Source: Thermococcus indicus (lineage in GTDB: Archaea; Methanobacteriota_B; Thermococci; Thermococcales; Thermococcaceae). From it: a stretch of 64,000 nt of DNA. Made by a program: the position numbers and the translations under genes. Below are positions 13,201 through 20,632 of this stretch, in pieces. The stretch covers positions 1,681,041-1,745,040 of the forward strand of contig NZ_CP040846.1 of assembly GCF_006274605.1 (NCBI RefSeq). The letters are read 5' to 3'. A model generated the notes under the pieces. That model made no database searches. It was not told the origin of the DNA and worked only from the letters and a program-made list of their open reading frames with translations. Every line of letters begins with the position of its first letter. The stretch's first letter is position 1.

Positions 13201-13206
13201 GGGTAA
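4138..13206 (+). CDS. Giant modular surface protein, 3' part with membrane anchor
   Basis: This continues the preceding feature after the apparent frameshift; the ATG at 4138 is not a convincing real start because it falls inside a repeat module. Residues of this part: third copy of the FSPE module at 5-90, two more Ig-like modules near 95 and 275, further beta-sandwich domains to about 890, a long beta-helix at about 900-1300, a jelly-roll-like carbohydrate-binding-type domain at about 1318-1460 (YLVPGRNLIAVKV), a second beta-helix at about 1460-1700, then mixed domains. A domain resembling the archaeal PGF-pre-PGF module lies at about 2828-2960. A Thr/Pro/Ser/Gln-rich linker and one transmembrane helix (YYLLAALAILALVGIYLY) followed by YRRG end the protein, so it is anchored in the membrane with the bulk outside. 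Paired beta-helices and a jelly roll suggest glycan binding or processing, but no catalytic residues could be assigned. Confidence 0.88.
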   Translation: MCLIVREPLSLLAFSPESQEIAILANETATFEISLNQIANVTWSVNGSPTLSEETSISMYSNSSLIPGNWNVSVRAENKNGNVTLWWLMRVREADRAPPALMFTEPTPENGSLINTSRVTFNLTANEELSKAILELDGVPYTMQGSGRNWWVTLELPDGLHTFRATGEDVHGNTNSTTEASFEIDTAPPEISVEAPEVVERGEETRATVVITDSHPDFYRIILNGEVIAEGQYSSGEGIQLEPNTSSSGNLTYTVEARDGAGNGASLGFTIRVVDTTPPEVWFIPPTPENGSILGRSRLTFNLTANENLSAAVLEIDGSNHTMEGSGTAWVLTLQVPDGEHVFRAYGTDESGNVGHSETRVIETDTTPPIVHDQFVNLTLEWERDGIYSTHAERGVRAGLLINVTEPHPGHYDVYFNPDANDPNNGWVMLYSGNYTDGVPFFVPFNTSEPAYVMYYITIYDALEHGAYGKYFFLRVRDTTPPAKIEVLVVTTFVGGAEVAWINPSDDDFNHTELWLDGSLIGNFSAAPGLWDGTTLTLTPGETYNISVVPVDRYGNRGDATWKVVTIPYPSLNAGYVPPTPPDGTELPPDTDEIKIRIESEDSFASCALSWDGQYYNLQVKTAWRNYVDDRGHIHTKLIYYCEKTFSGHLNGEHSFFAVVGDGYGHFRSLPTRHLTVLWPCFENCRLELNSVEMNYMTLRIPINFTLDTNAMPSGYSYSLSNLGLEETFEPNVTSRWVGERLLVTGSYVLDLREILPNLGKKDPESLERILSGEEPLELQITARGPCGNEVSGGAAFTVCRGNERPSLKVKLDGEYRPGESVVPVVEATDPNGNLEGVYISINGAEYMEYTAGMDISSYLVPYSTNVVRIKAVDLCGASTVVTVKVRITGPPVNGSWVVDGPQNCVNKEYTVNGSLLITSSGSLEMRNCRIHVLGRKVEVNGTLRVLEGSLIEGGRLEGYGGSVSIEDSALKSTGGGTLADGTFTAIDSFLAGEFSFDMTPIEIEESTVEGGVSGNWEVTVRNAMFTSGSGLTLVNPSSVTVENVSFIDCDYGLRLLDGLPLEMTFRNIKIDSPRGAGIKVDVFPAFGEVEFVNVTIEGGGVELSGVTVRFENSRISSEGSAFTLDMAGKALTLVNSSVSGDEAFRASHLQTLELRNTNVTGSISGEIANLEIDVEKGAEAFMKSGEARNADLLVEGIMTLRSYTLDGGLALVLGNGTFKMEDLDGVPATSDLDEDASVLRNIRVEFPEEGHLSLLNSRLENVTLVSNSKWVFIRGSVVNGYLSLSSNEDSMEQEISTENPIMQESSWYYSKSTPSADWYRSTSTDGMSEGNGPFVTDWSYDPLGWSGVYSEIREFSELYLKRTINVEEMPLRALFYYSAVGRVEVYVNGRKVVSEEDYTPDYRVNFWTGLHGVPHTNVVDIAAYLVPGRNLIAVKVTLPDEYPYTSIGAFKATLQTESGVAGITDSIIRGEVKGYGTRAIFARDDVNADIEFGYLSWVSISDSKVHGGIKVLGRLSVENSELEGNGSGNGIDTGRDWSHVSVRDSTIRNFERGIKAIGELTVNGSEISGNRIGISTRGSVVHIESSYITDNDIGIELSNVTGEIRNNVIYSNGIGIHQWMGSDDEYGYDRGNHLTIWHNTIVSNDLGARFDGKPYSIGGVGFYYNLVQNNELGLYINDTTGLGIRNDSLINEKDVYITSETRLTPSLMGIDWGGHLPVRVLNYSAGVMYTESGDVEENYDVLDMSWRALVAREGTTEEDWGSNLLSAFLDIEPMEGNTVQGVITLRGRASSRNGLSRVEYWVVHDGNVTTVLNATVNGSLYDDYVVLDTAGMNLTGKGLLAFRATDSRGRTLSCLRGVYFDNGRLVITNVTVRNATNIYTLYRVIYETLEDGTEYPAEWLPYTDRFANITVGLENIGSLNGTARIEIDLPEFIESHTGKVDQWIALPPNTSGVFYAAIPIVDYDWTTLTWTATPDELPQYDRFQATVRLYDLDNNLLDEREITVGFTLGPVFEITSYNMYAYSRAYCESYPDYCHQEPPYDGDGDDVVEAAESHHFDFGYKNVGDVKAIVKIIDVDDNILEKSRETGRMMSKSAYLFPGSSALKDAGSSGTNLFGEVGIDETRLAMDLYMDWWTDLPPVFIPPVNYSGPYITNALFYYGIGDNNDTVYYSPSLNYKKRSVRALNKTFVPQTVFLNPLEIKVVAVKDGKTYLTLRNTHDEVYYDYYAYGYFGAMEGWKWYNLLPPGFTMRAVAEDSLEPNKVIPHYRVIVGTKPSLIGNEFKVIATAIEGILGILGVDVPVELIAVTSGKVLLKMVNLADTVDFQSESETFSDLAKGSQKNETDEALVSSNETVIAVVDTDTFARLEENYGMDRSYYQKVKHLDELDFDEQMDVLAKFGKAVVMDDDMQTLFLDTLFEVLFSFDQLETYKTTYDVIKASYQVGAGVAHGNAGESAGGAASLFAMGSKKAAKTLAKELVLSELKKSKSFRSLKPADQKKMLKKTKKGVASLVATTLEISEFVATVVLAPQGGSKVIYVLDPPGNYTVRAEESEGMLVFGGSGGEGLGRGNVSLTFGERDVYRASYVALTQSLPLGRLFNGTLEEMAVRLDGRRNGNMTGNLTMVIKPAPEKAKYVIAAFRDEEVAKGFAGSYLSGISSLSVSMEGNLILLRAKGTVNAQPEDEEIHLNVTVNRDTLRASIVRIGYYRNVEIRSSFGVPLNETTVEVRGENVTVGSGQESVVISRTEERPNITISSEKVIEGEKLFIHTSTPCSLSWRLGNVSGSGNFVATAGVEPGNYSLLVECTYGGGKAEERFPVRVVSRPLVRNATDGALVSLKEGLQGFFEFGTDLYFLSFKALSDLGGVLGVYQRSGSVEAPEGYRYVTYALFNVTHPANWSVENVTIKFRVSKEWLRENNVSREEVLLIHRENGWVEYRPNLEREDRRYVYYRAKVPSLSLFAVAGKVKVETQEEPTQTETETPTQSGSQESPSQTTPAPERGNAPYYLLAALAILALVGIYLYRRG

Positions 13207-13241
13207 GGTTTAATTTCCAAGAAAGGGGCGCTGTCCCCTGG

Positions 13242-14792
13242 TCACTTTTTACCCCAGTAGAAACCCTTGAAAAGCTCAACCTCCTGGACGTAGCTCCTGC
13301 CGAGCTTCAGCGCAGTTTTGGCCCTCTCAAGCTCCCTGCCGAGGTAGAAGGCGTGCCTTGGGGAGATTTCAAAGCGCTCAAGAATCGTGTCGATTATCGC
13401 GTTCGGTTCGTCGCCCACTACCGTCAGAACCGCCTCCGTTCCGCGGTGGGCGTTCACCCAGATTCTGCCGTTTTCAACCCAGATACGGAAGTAAACCGGT
13501 TCAAGCTCGACCGGTTTTTCCTCGGCCTCAACTATCGCTCCGGCGGGTTCAAACCTCCAGTCTGAGGCTCTCTTCTCCTTAAGGATCAGCAGGTCGAAGC
13601 CGAGATCCTTGGGCATATCGAAGAGGTTCATGTCGATTGCTCTCCTCAGCTCCCTCACAGAACCCCTGGCTTTGGCGCTGGTCTCAGTTGTCAGGAGCAG
13701 GTTTATCGAGAGTTCCTTGGCGATTCCGGCGAGGAGGGCGTTCATTCCAGGACTGTCCGCGTCGTATAGCTCGACCACGTTGCCGACGCCGGCCAAAAGA
13801 ACGTCGTCCGGATTCCTCTCGCGGTAGAGCTGGAAGGCAGTAACCGAGCGCGCCAGGTGGGGAACGTGCTCAAGGATCAGGTCGGGGATTACGGTTTTGT
13901 AACCCAAATCGAGGGCCCTCTCCTTCAGCCTCTCCAAGAATTCAACCCTATCCGCCGGCTTCACAGGGAAAAAGCCCTTCCTCTGGTTGGTAGGGATTAA
14001 AACGACAGGCTTCTCCGTTACGGGCTCCTCAAGGTTGCCCTCGTCAACGCTCAGGAAAAGGTCCGCATAGTTCAAAGCCGCCTCGATTTCAGCAGTGTTG
14101 AGCGAGTCGAAGCTCACCGGGACGTGGAAGCCTTCCTCACCAAGCCGCTCCCTTATCTCGGGGATTTCCTCGATGAAATCGAGATTCGTCTCTCCCGCCA
14201 CCATGCCGATGTCGATTATATCCGCCCCCTCGTGGAGGTAGTAGAAGGCCTTCTCAACCGTTTTTTCAACGCCCAGCCTTGGGGCATCAACCACCTCTCC
14301 AAGAACCCTCGCCGGAAAGTCTCTTCCCGCGGGAAGGTTGCCTATGAGGACGTTCCACGGCCTTTTGAGGGCCTTCTCAATGTAGCGCCTGTTTCTGGTC
14401 TTATTTCTGATGTCATCGACCCTTTTGAGGGCATCGAAGGAGAAAAGATCATCGGCCGGGAGCTCCTTGCTGAGTCTGAAGCCTTCGCTTAGGGCCTTGA
14501 GAGTCTGGGGGATGTCCATTGCGTTCCTCGGCCCCTTAAAGGCCGGGATTCCGAGTTCGTCTTCGATGAGCCCTGCAGAACCCCTGACGAGGCCGGGGAT
14601 GAGGATCAGGTCGTAATCCTCGCTATTTACGCGGGCCTGTTTCAGGTAGCGGACTATCATCTCGGGAGTCAGGAAAGCGGCGACGCTGACCGGCGTGACG
14701 AAGACGTCACAGCCTTTGCCATACTTCCTCACGATGGGTTCCGCGAGCCTGCCCGTAACCAGGAGCATCCTTTCACAGGGGATTCCGCTCAT
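13242..14792 (-). CDS. Dihydropteroate synthase-related protein (archaeal family)
   Basis: A 516-residue protein matching the archaeal dihydropteroate-synthase-like family. The N-terminal third is an extra domain (LILIPGLVRG); the middle holds a TIM-barrel part similar to pterin-binding enzymes (GADIIDIGMVAGETNLDF, VPVSFDSLN); the C-terminal third is a family-specific tail. Its reaction is not established and classical folate synthesis should not be assumed. A longer frame reaches 14861, but ATG at 14792 follows a good GGTGGT site, so that start is chosen. It is divergent from herA, with 87 bp between the two starts, and convergent with the giant surface gene. Confidence 0.85.
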   Translation of the reverse strand: MSGIPCERMLLVTGRLAEPIVRKYGKGCDVFVTPVSVAAFLTPEMIVRYLKQARVNSEDYDLILIPGLVRGSAGLIEDELGIPAFKGPRNAMDIPQTLKALSEGFRLSKELPADDLFSFDALKRVDDIRNKTRNRRYIEKALKRPWNVLIGNLPAGRDFPARVLGEVVDAPRLGVEKTVEKAFYYLHEGADIIDIGMVAGETNLDFIEEIPEIRERLGEEGFHVPVSFDSLNTAEIEAALNYADLFLSVDEGNLEEPVTEKPVVLIPTNQRKGFFPVKPADRVEFLERLKERALDLGYKTVIPDLILEHVPHLARSVTAFQLYRERNPDDVLLAGVGNVVELYDADSPGMNALLAGIAKELSINLLLTTETSAKARGSVRELRRAIDMNLFDMPKDLGFDLLILKEKRASDWRFEPAGAIVEAEEKPVELEPVYFRIWVENGRIWVNAHRGTEAVLTVVGDEPNAIIDTILERFEISPRHAFYLGRELERAKTALKLGRSYVQEVELFKGFYWGKK

Positions 14793-14879
14793 GTTACCAC
14801 CTAGCACCCGGGGCCTTTTAGGGTTTCGGCCGGCGAAAGGTTTTTGTTCATCCCCCTCCAATCAACTTAGGGTGGTAAT

Positions 14880-16550
14880 ATGGTCGGAGACAACGCCGTT
14901 GGAATAGTTTTTGGCGAATCAAGCACGGATCACTTCACGTTCATAGTGAACCCGAGGAACGAGCTGCCGCGCTTCGGGGAATTTCTGGTCGTTAAAAACC
15001 GGGACGGTGACGAGGTTTTAGCACTTCTGAAGTCGATTAGAAACATAAACTGGCTGATGGAAGCAGGCAGGGGGAGCTACGATTACGTTGAGAAGACAGT
15101 GAACGTATTCTCAAAGGGCGTCCTGGACAAGAGCGAGGCGATTCTGGCGACGGCGAAGGTTCTCGGCGTGCTGAGGAGGCACGACGGCGAGTTTCTAACG
15201 AAGCCCGCCCCGAACCGCGTCCCGATAAAGCCGGGCGAGAAGGTCTACCTCGCGAGGGATGAGGACCTCCAGAAAATCTTCTCGGAAGGGCACATACGCC
15301 TCGGCAGGCTCATCGCAAGGGAGAACATAGAGGTGGGGCTGGACGCCAACAGGCTCGTCTCGAGGCACTTCGCGGTCCTGGCCGTCACGGGTGCAGGAAA
15401 GTCCAACACGATAGCGGTTCTCACGAGGGAGCTGGTCGGCAACGTCAACGCGACCGTGGTTATACTCGACCCGCACGGAGAATACCAGAGGCTCAGCTGG
15501 CCCGGCGCGCGCGTGAACCCGATAAAGGCAACGATAGATCCGGGGAGGATAAGGCTCAGCGAGTTCGCCACACTGCTCGGGATAGCTGAAAACGCCAGTC
15601 TGCAGAGACGCTTCCTGGGGCTGGTTTACAGGACGGTCAGGGAGGAGATGCGGAGGAAAGGACAGGTCGTCGGCGGAATTGCCTTCATCCACGAGATGGA
15701 GGACAAGATAGAGGAGTGGATAAGGGTTTACGAGAACACCGACGACAAGATCATCCACTACTACGACGAGAAGGGCATAGAGACGCCGAGGAAAATACAG
15801 TCAAGGGACATAGAGGCCCTCATAAGGCTGAAGGACTACCTCAGCGAGCTCAGGGCCAATTTCGGCGAGTTCATAAGCCCCGTCAACGTGCTGAGCGAGA
15901 TAAGGCCGGGGATGGTGAACGTTATAGACCTCAGCGGAATGGAAGAGGAGCAGATGATAACGCTGGCGAGCTTCGTCCTCCGCGGAATCCTCAAAAACAG
16001 GATAGACTACGTTAAGGGCGTCAGAACCAACGACAGGGCCCTCGTCAGGGAGGTTTCCGAGAGGTATCCGGCTTTAACGAGGCCCGTGCTGATCATAGTG
16101 GAGGAGGCACACATATTCGCGCCGAGGGGCGAGAAGAACCCCGCAACTCTGTGGCTCGGCAAGATAGCGCGCGAGGGCAGGAAGTTCGGAGTCGGCCTCG
16201 GAATAGTGTCCCAGAGGCCGAAGAAGCTGGACGACGACATACTCAGCCAGACGAACACCAAGATAATCCTCAAGCTCGTTGAACCGAACGACCAGCGCTA
16301 CGTCCAGCAGGCGAGCGAGCAGATAAGCGAGGATCTGCTGAGCGACATTGCCTCCCTCGGCGTTGGCGAGGCCGTCCTGGTGGGCTACGCGATAACGATC
16401 CCGGCGATGGTGAAGATATACAGCTTCGAGAGGGACATGAACGGCCACTACGGCGGCGGGGACATAGACATCGTCGGCGAGTGGCTCGCTGGGAGGGACG
16501 AGGAAGAGGAGATAACCGAGGAGGAGGCCATAGAGGCCCTCCCGCTGTGA
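14880..16550 (+). CDS. herA: HerA bipolar DNA helicase/translocase
   Basis: HerA is a hexameric ATPase that works with the nuclease NurA and the Mre11-Rad50 complex to resect double-strand breaks for homologous recombination. The 556-residue protein has an N-terminal HAS barrel (residues 1-100), a Walker A motif (TGAGKSNT, near 170), a Walker B motif (VLIIVEEAHIF, near 400) and an SQRPKKL sensor segment typical of the FtsK-HerA superfamily. Length fits the family. The ATG follows GGTGGT. It is the first gene of herA-mre11-rad50-nurA-DUF72, with a 15 bp gap to mre11. Confidence 0.97.
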   Translation: MVGDNAVGIVFGESSTDHFTFIVNPRNELPRFGEFLVVKNRDGDEVLALLKSIRNINWLMEAGRGSYDYVEKTVNVFSKGVLDKSEAILATAKVLGVLRRHDGEFLTKPAPNRVPIKPGEKVYLARDEDLQKIFSEGHIRLGRLIARENIEVGLDANRLVSRHFAVLAVTGAGKSNTIAVLTRELVGNVNATVVILDPHGEYQRLSWPGARVNPIKATIDPGRIRLSEFATLLGIAENASLQRRFLGLVYRTVREEMRRKGQVVGGIAFIHEMEDKIEEWIRVYENTDDKIIHYYDEKGIETPRKIQSRDIEALIRLKDYLSELRANFGEFISPVNVLSEIRPGMVNVIDLSGMEEEQMITLASFVLRGILKNRIDYVKGVRTNDRALVREVSERYPALTRPVLIIVEEAHIFAPRGEKNPATLWLGKIAREGRKFGVGLGIVSQRPKKLDDDILSQTNTKIILKLVEPNDQRYVQQASEQISEDLLSDIASLGVGEAVLVGYAITIPAMVKIYSFERDMNGHYGGGDIDIVGEWLAGRDEEEEITEEEAIEALPL

Positions 16551-16565
16551 AGTCGGTGATGAGCC

Positions 16566-17972
16566 ATGAAGTTCGCGCACATCGCTGACGTCCACCTCGG
16601 CAGGGAGCAGTTCAACCAGCCCTTCCGCTACGACGACTACCTCAATGTCTTCAGAGAGTCCATCGAAAAGGCCGTAAAGGCCAGGGTGGACTTCATACTC
16701 ATCGCCGGCGACCTCTTCCACGTGAGCCGGCCGTCCCCGAGGACTATACGCGACGCGGTCGAGGTGCTCGAGCTCCCGAGGCGGAGGGGAATCCCGGTCT
16801 TCGCGATAGAGGGCAACCACGACAAGACCATAAGGGAAACCTCAGTCTTCGACCTCCTTGAGCATCTCGGGCTGATATACACCGTCGGGCTGAAGAGGGA
16901 GCCGAGGGAGGGCGAGTTCCAGAGGAGCAGGAAGATAAGTGAAAATCGCTACCTCGTCTGGGGGCAGGTTGGGGACGTTGAAATCCACGGCCTCAGGCAC
17001 CACACCCGCTGGCAGCTCATAAGGCAGGACGGTGCCGTAAACGTCCTCAAGGCACTCTTCAAGGGAAAGAAGGGCATCCTGATGCTCCACCAGGCGGTCG
17101 ATTACCTCGCCAAGGACACGCCATACCAGGACGCCTTCGACCTGAAGCTCAACGAGCTCCCCGACGGCTTTTCCTACTACGCCCTCGGCCACATCCACGT
17201 GCGGAGGATAGCGGAGACGGCCCAGACGGGCCTGAGCGGGCCCCTGGTCTATCCGGGCTCGCTGGAGAGGACGGAGGTAAGGGAGGCGAGCCACATAGTC
17301 CGCTACTCCCTTAGGGACAGGAAGCCGAAGGTGATGGAGAACCGAGAGGGGCCGAAGGGCTTCTACATCGTTGAGGACTTCCAGCCGGAGTTCGTTGAGG
17401 TCGAAACTAGGCCCTTCTACTCGATCAGAGTCGAGGGAAACAGCAAGTCCGAGCTGAGGAGGAAGGTCGAGGAGGTCTCCTCGCTGATACCAAGGGACGC
17501 GATAGCGGTCATAACGCTCGAAGGAACGATTAAGGGCGGGGTGAGCCTGGCCGAGTTCAACGACCTCCTTAAAGATTCGGGGATAATGTACTACACCTTC
17601 CGGAGCAGGGTCGTCGGGGAGACGGTGCTTTCAGGGGAGAGGCTGAGCGAGGAGGAGCTGTTCACCGAATGGGAGAGGGAGCTCCTACTGAACCTGAGGG
17701 TCTCCCCGAAGGAGTTCTCCGAGGGGCTCACCGAGTTCGTCTCCTGGCTGATCGGGAGGTACGAGAAGGGAATCCCTGAAAAAGCCCGGAAAGTTCCGGA
17801 AACTGAAAGGAAGGAAAGGCCAGGGAAGAAGGTGTCTGAGAGCACCGCCAAGCCAGAGAAGCCCAAACCGGAAAAAGATCGGGAAAAAGAGCCTCCCAAG
17901 AAACCCAAACCCGTTTCTAAACCCAAAAACCCATCGAGCCTCGACGCCTGGCTGAGGAGGGGTGGACAGTGA
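16566..17972 (+). CDS. mre11: Mre11 DNA double-strand break repair nuclease
   Basis: Manganese-dependent nuclease that processes DNA ends as an Mre11-Rad50 complex. Phosphoesterase motifs are all visible: HIADVHLG at the N terminus, AGDLFH, EGNHD, and GHIH near residue 210. The capping domain follows. The C-terminal region is a Lys/Pro/Glu-rich low-complexity linker (about residues 400-450) ending in a short conserved tail (SLDAWLRRGGQ), which is usual for Thermococcales and may contact Rad50 or DNA. The stop overlaps the rad50 start by four bases, indicating translational coupling. Confidence 0.97.
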   Translation: MKFAHIADVHLGREQFNQPFRYDDYLNVFRESIEKAVKARVDFILIAGDLFHVSRPSPRTIRDAVEVLELPRRRGIPVFAIEGNHDKTIRETSVFDLLEHLGLIYTVGLKREPREGEFQRSRKISENRYLVWGQVGDVEIHGLRHHTRWQLIRQDGAVNVLKALFKGKKGILMLHQAVDYLAKDTPYQDAFDLKLNELPDGFSYYALGHIHVRRIAETAQTGLSGPLVYPGSLERTEVREASHIVRYSLRDRKPKVMENREGPKGFYIVEDFQPEFVEVETRPFYSIRVEGNSKSELRRKVEEVSSLIPRDAIAVITLEGTIKGGVSLAEFNDLLKDSGIMYYTFRSRVVGETVLSGERLSEEELFTEWERELLLNLRVSPKEFSEGLTEFVSWLIGRYEKGIPEKARKVPETERKERPGKKVSESTAKPEKPKPEKDREKEPPKKPKPVSKPKNPSSLDAWLRRGGQ

Positions 17973-20632
17973 GGGTAAGGAGGATAAAGATCAGGAACTT
18001 CAGGGCACACGAGATGAGCGAGGTGGAGTTCAGCGACGGCATAAACCTGCTGATAGGGCAGAACGGCGCCGGCAAAAGCTCGATCCTCGAGGCGATTTTC
18101 GTGGCCCTCTACATGGGGCACCCGAGCTTCCCGAGGGGCTACCTTCAGGCAAACACCCGCGTCAACTCGACCGGGGGACTGGGATTGATACTGGAGTTCG
18201 AGCACAACGGAAAGAGCTACAGAATCGTCAGGGACTCCAAGAAGAGCGAGCTCCTTGAGGGCAGGGAGATGATAGCTGAGAAGAGCTCCGACGTGGCGCG
18301 CTGGGTCGAGAGGAACGTCTACCCGATCCAGGTATTCACCAACGCGCTCTACATAAGGCAGGGTGAGATAGAGGGTATAATCACGAACCGCGAGGTAATG
18401 GAAAAGGTTCTGCGCAAGGTTCTGGGCATAGAGGACTACGAGAACGCCGAGAGGAACGCGGCGGACGTGATAAGGGAACTCAAGCGGAGGAGGGACTACC
18501 TCAGAAAGCTCATCGAGAGAAAGGCCGAGGTGGAGGCGAACCTCCGCGAGGCCGAGAAGCGCTTCTCCGAGACGCTGAGGAGGATAAGCGGGCTCCGGAA
18601 GAGAGTTGAAGAACTCGAAGGTGCCTTCAGGAAAGCGGAGGAGGATTACTCGCGCCTCAAGGCCCTGAAGAGTGAGCTTGAGGGGCTGGAGAAGAGAAGG
18701 GCAGTCCTGGAGCAGAGGATAAAAGCCGAAAAGGGTAGAATAGAGGACTACAAAGCGCAGATCGAGGAAGTGAAGAGGGAGATAGGAGAACTTGAGGAGA
18801 AACTCGCACGCCTCAGAGAGCTCGAACCCCTCGAAAAGGAGTACCTGAAGCTGAAGTCGCTCCTCTCCCTCAAGGACGAGCTGTCAAAGCTTGAAACCGC
18901 CGAAGCAAGACTGGCGGAGAAGAGAAAGGCGCTTGAGGAGAGAGCCGCCAGGATCAAGGAGGTCTCCGCAAGGATAGCGGAGCTCGAGGGGGAGGAAAAG
19001 TCCCTCCGCGAGACCTACGAGGAGCTGAAGAGGAAGAACGGCCTCTACCAGCGCGCCCTCCAGAGGAAGGCCGAGGCGGAGAGGTATCTGAAAGAACTCG
19101 AGCGGGCAGGGGTCACCCCCGAGAGCCTGGAAAAGGAGCTAAAAGCTGTCGAGAACTCCAAGGAGGAGCTTGAGAGCCTCCGCGAGGAAGTGACCGGGAT
19201 AAGGGAGGAGATCGCGACTCTCAAGGGACTGAGGGAGAGCCTCATCGAGAACCTCTCGAAGCTGGAAGGCGCCAGGGTCTGCCCGCTGTGCAAGAGGCCC
19301 ATCGGGGAGCACGACGAGGAGGAGATACGGGCAGAGTACGACGCCGAGATAACCTCCATCGAGAAGAAGCTGAATAGGCTATCAAAGAAGCTCAAAAAGC
19401 TCAATGAACGGGAAATTGAGCTCAGGGGGGTTATTCGGAAGGAACCAAAGCTCATAAGGCTGAAGAAGACGGCGGACCTCCTGAGGGAGGTCGAGGAGAA
19501 GCTGGCGAAGTACGACCTGGAAGAACTCGAGAAGGCCGCGGAGGAGTTTGAAAAGGCCAAGGCAAGGCTCATCGAGATAAAGAAGGAGCTGAGGCACCTC
19601 AGAGAGGAACTTGAGGAGCTTGAGAAAGCAAAAGACGAGCTGGGGAGGATAGAGAAAAAGCTCCAGGAGATAGGCAGGGAAACGAGGAGGATAATGGAAA
19701 GGCTGGAGAACGAGGGCTTCGGCTCGTTCGAGGCCGTCGAGGAAAGGATGAAGGAGCTCGAGCCGGCCTACCGCGAGTACCTCTCGCTCAGGGACGTCCC
19801 GACCCAGCTTGAGAGGATGAAGAAGAAGCTCTCCCTCCTGGATAAGAGGCGCGATGAGAGCATCGAGGCCCTCAGAAAACTGGAGGGGGAGTTCAGGGAG
19901 CTGGGGGCGGAGATAGAAAAACTCTCGCGGGAGTTCTCGGAGGAAGCCTATGCCGAGGCAGAGAAGAGGTACATGGCGACCGCGAGGGAACTTGAGAAAG
20001 CCAGAACGGAGCTCAGAGGCGCTGAAGAGCTGAGGGACGAGGTAATGAAGCTCCTCGACGAGCTGAAGGCAAAGAGGAAGGAGATAGAAGGGGCCGAAAG
20101 GGAGCTGGAGACCGTCGAGAAGGCCATGGCAGACATGACCGCTTTCAGGGAGAAGGTGGCGAGGCTCAAGGCAGAGGAGGAACTCAGGGGTCTCGAGGAG
20201 GTACAGAAGCTCGCCGGCGAGACCTTCTCGGAGATGACGGAGGGCAAGTACCAGGGGATAAAGCTCAAACGCGAGAAGAAGTTCGGAAAGGAGCGGATAG
20301 AGCTGAAGGTGCTCTACGCCGGCAACGAGGTCGGTCTGGAATTCCTGAGCGGTGGGGAGAGGATAGCGCTCGGTTTAGCATTCCGCCTGGCGCTCTCGCT
20401 CTACAAGGTGGGGAACCTTGAGCTTCTGATCCTGGACGAGCCCACGCCCTTCCTGGATGAGGAGCGCAGGAAGAAGCTCGTGGAGATAATATCGAGCCAG
20501 CTGAGGAAGATACCGCAGGTCATAATCGTTTCCCACGACGAGGAGCTGAAGGACGCGGCGGACTACGTGATAAGGGTCCTGAACGTCGGCGGCAAGAGCC
20601 GCGTGGAGGTGGAGAGCATTGGAGCGTATTAG
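17969..20632 (+). CDS. rad50: Rad50 ATPase of the Mre11-Rad50 complex
   Basis: An 887-residue SMC-like ATPase that tethers DNA ends and controls Mre11. Walker A is GQNGAGKSS near residue 31. Two long coiled-coil arms (about 180-430 and 470-740) flank a zinc hook CPLCKRPIG near residue 437, whose two cysteines coordinate zinc between two molecules. The C-terminal lobe has the signature LSGGERIALGLAF, Walker B LLILDEPTPFLDEE and the His switch VSHDEEL. The start is GTG, overlapping the mre11 stop as GTGA. It overlaps nurA by 14 bases. Confidence 0.97.
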   Translation: MRVRRIKIRNFRAHEMSEVEFSDGINLLIGQNGAGKSSILEAIFVALYMGHPSFPRGYLQANTRVNSTGGLGLILEFEHNGKSYRIVRDSKKSELLEGREMIAEKSSDVARWVERNVYPIQVFTNALYIRQGEIEGIITNREVMEKVLRKVLGIEDYENAERNAADVIRELKRRRDYLRKLIERKAEVEANLREAEKRFSETLRRISGLRKRVEELEGAFRKAEEDYSRLKALKSELEGLEKRRAVLEQRIKAEKGRIEDYKAQIEEVKREIGELEEKLARLRELEPLEKEYLKLKSLLSLKDELSKLETAEARLAEKRKALEERAARIKEVSARIAELEGEEKSLRETYEELKRKNGLYQRALQRKAEAERYLKELERAGVTPESLEKELKAVENSKEELESLREEVTGIREEIATLKGLRESLIENLSKLEGARVCPLCKRPIGEHDEEEIRAEYDAEITSIEKKLNRLSKKLKKLNEREIELRGVIRKEPKLIRLKKTADLLREVEEKLAKYDLEELEKAAEEFEKAKARLIEIKKELRHLREELEELEKAKDELGRIEKKLQEIGRETRRIMERLENEGFGSFEAVEERMKELEPAYREYLSLRDVPTQLERMKKKLSLLDKRRDESIEALRKLEGEFRELGAEIEKLSREFSEEAYAEAEKRYMATARELEKARTELRGAEELRDEVMKLLDELKAKRKEIEGAERELETVEKAMADMTAFREKVARLKAEEELRGLEEVQKLAGETFSEMTEGKYQGIKLKREKKFGKERIELKVLYAGNEVGLEFLSGGERIALGLAFRLALSLYKVGNLELLILDEPTPFLDEERRKKLVEIISSQLRKIPQVIIVSHDEELKDAADYVIRVLNVGGKSRVEVESIGAY

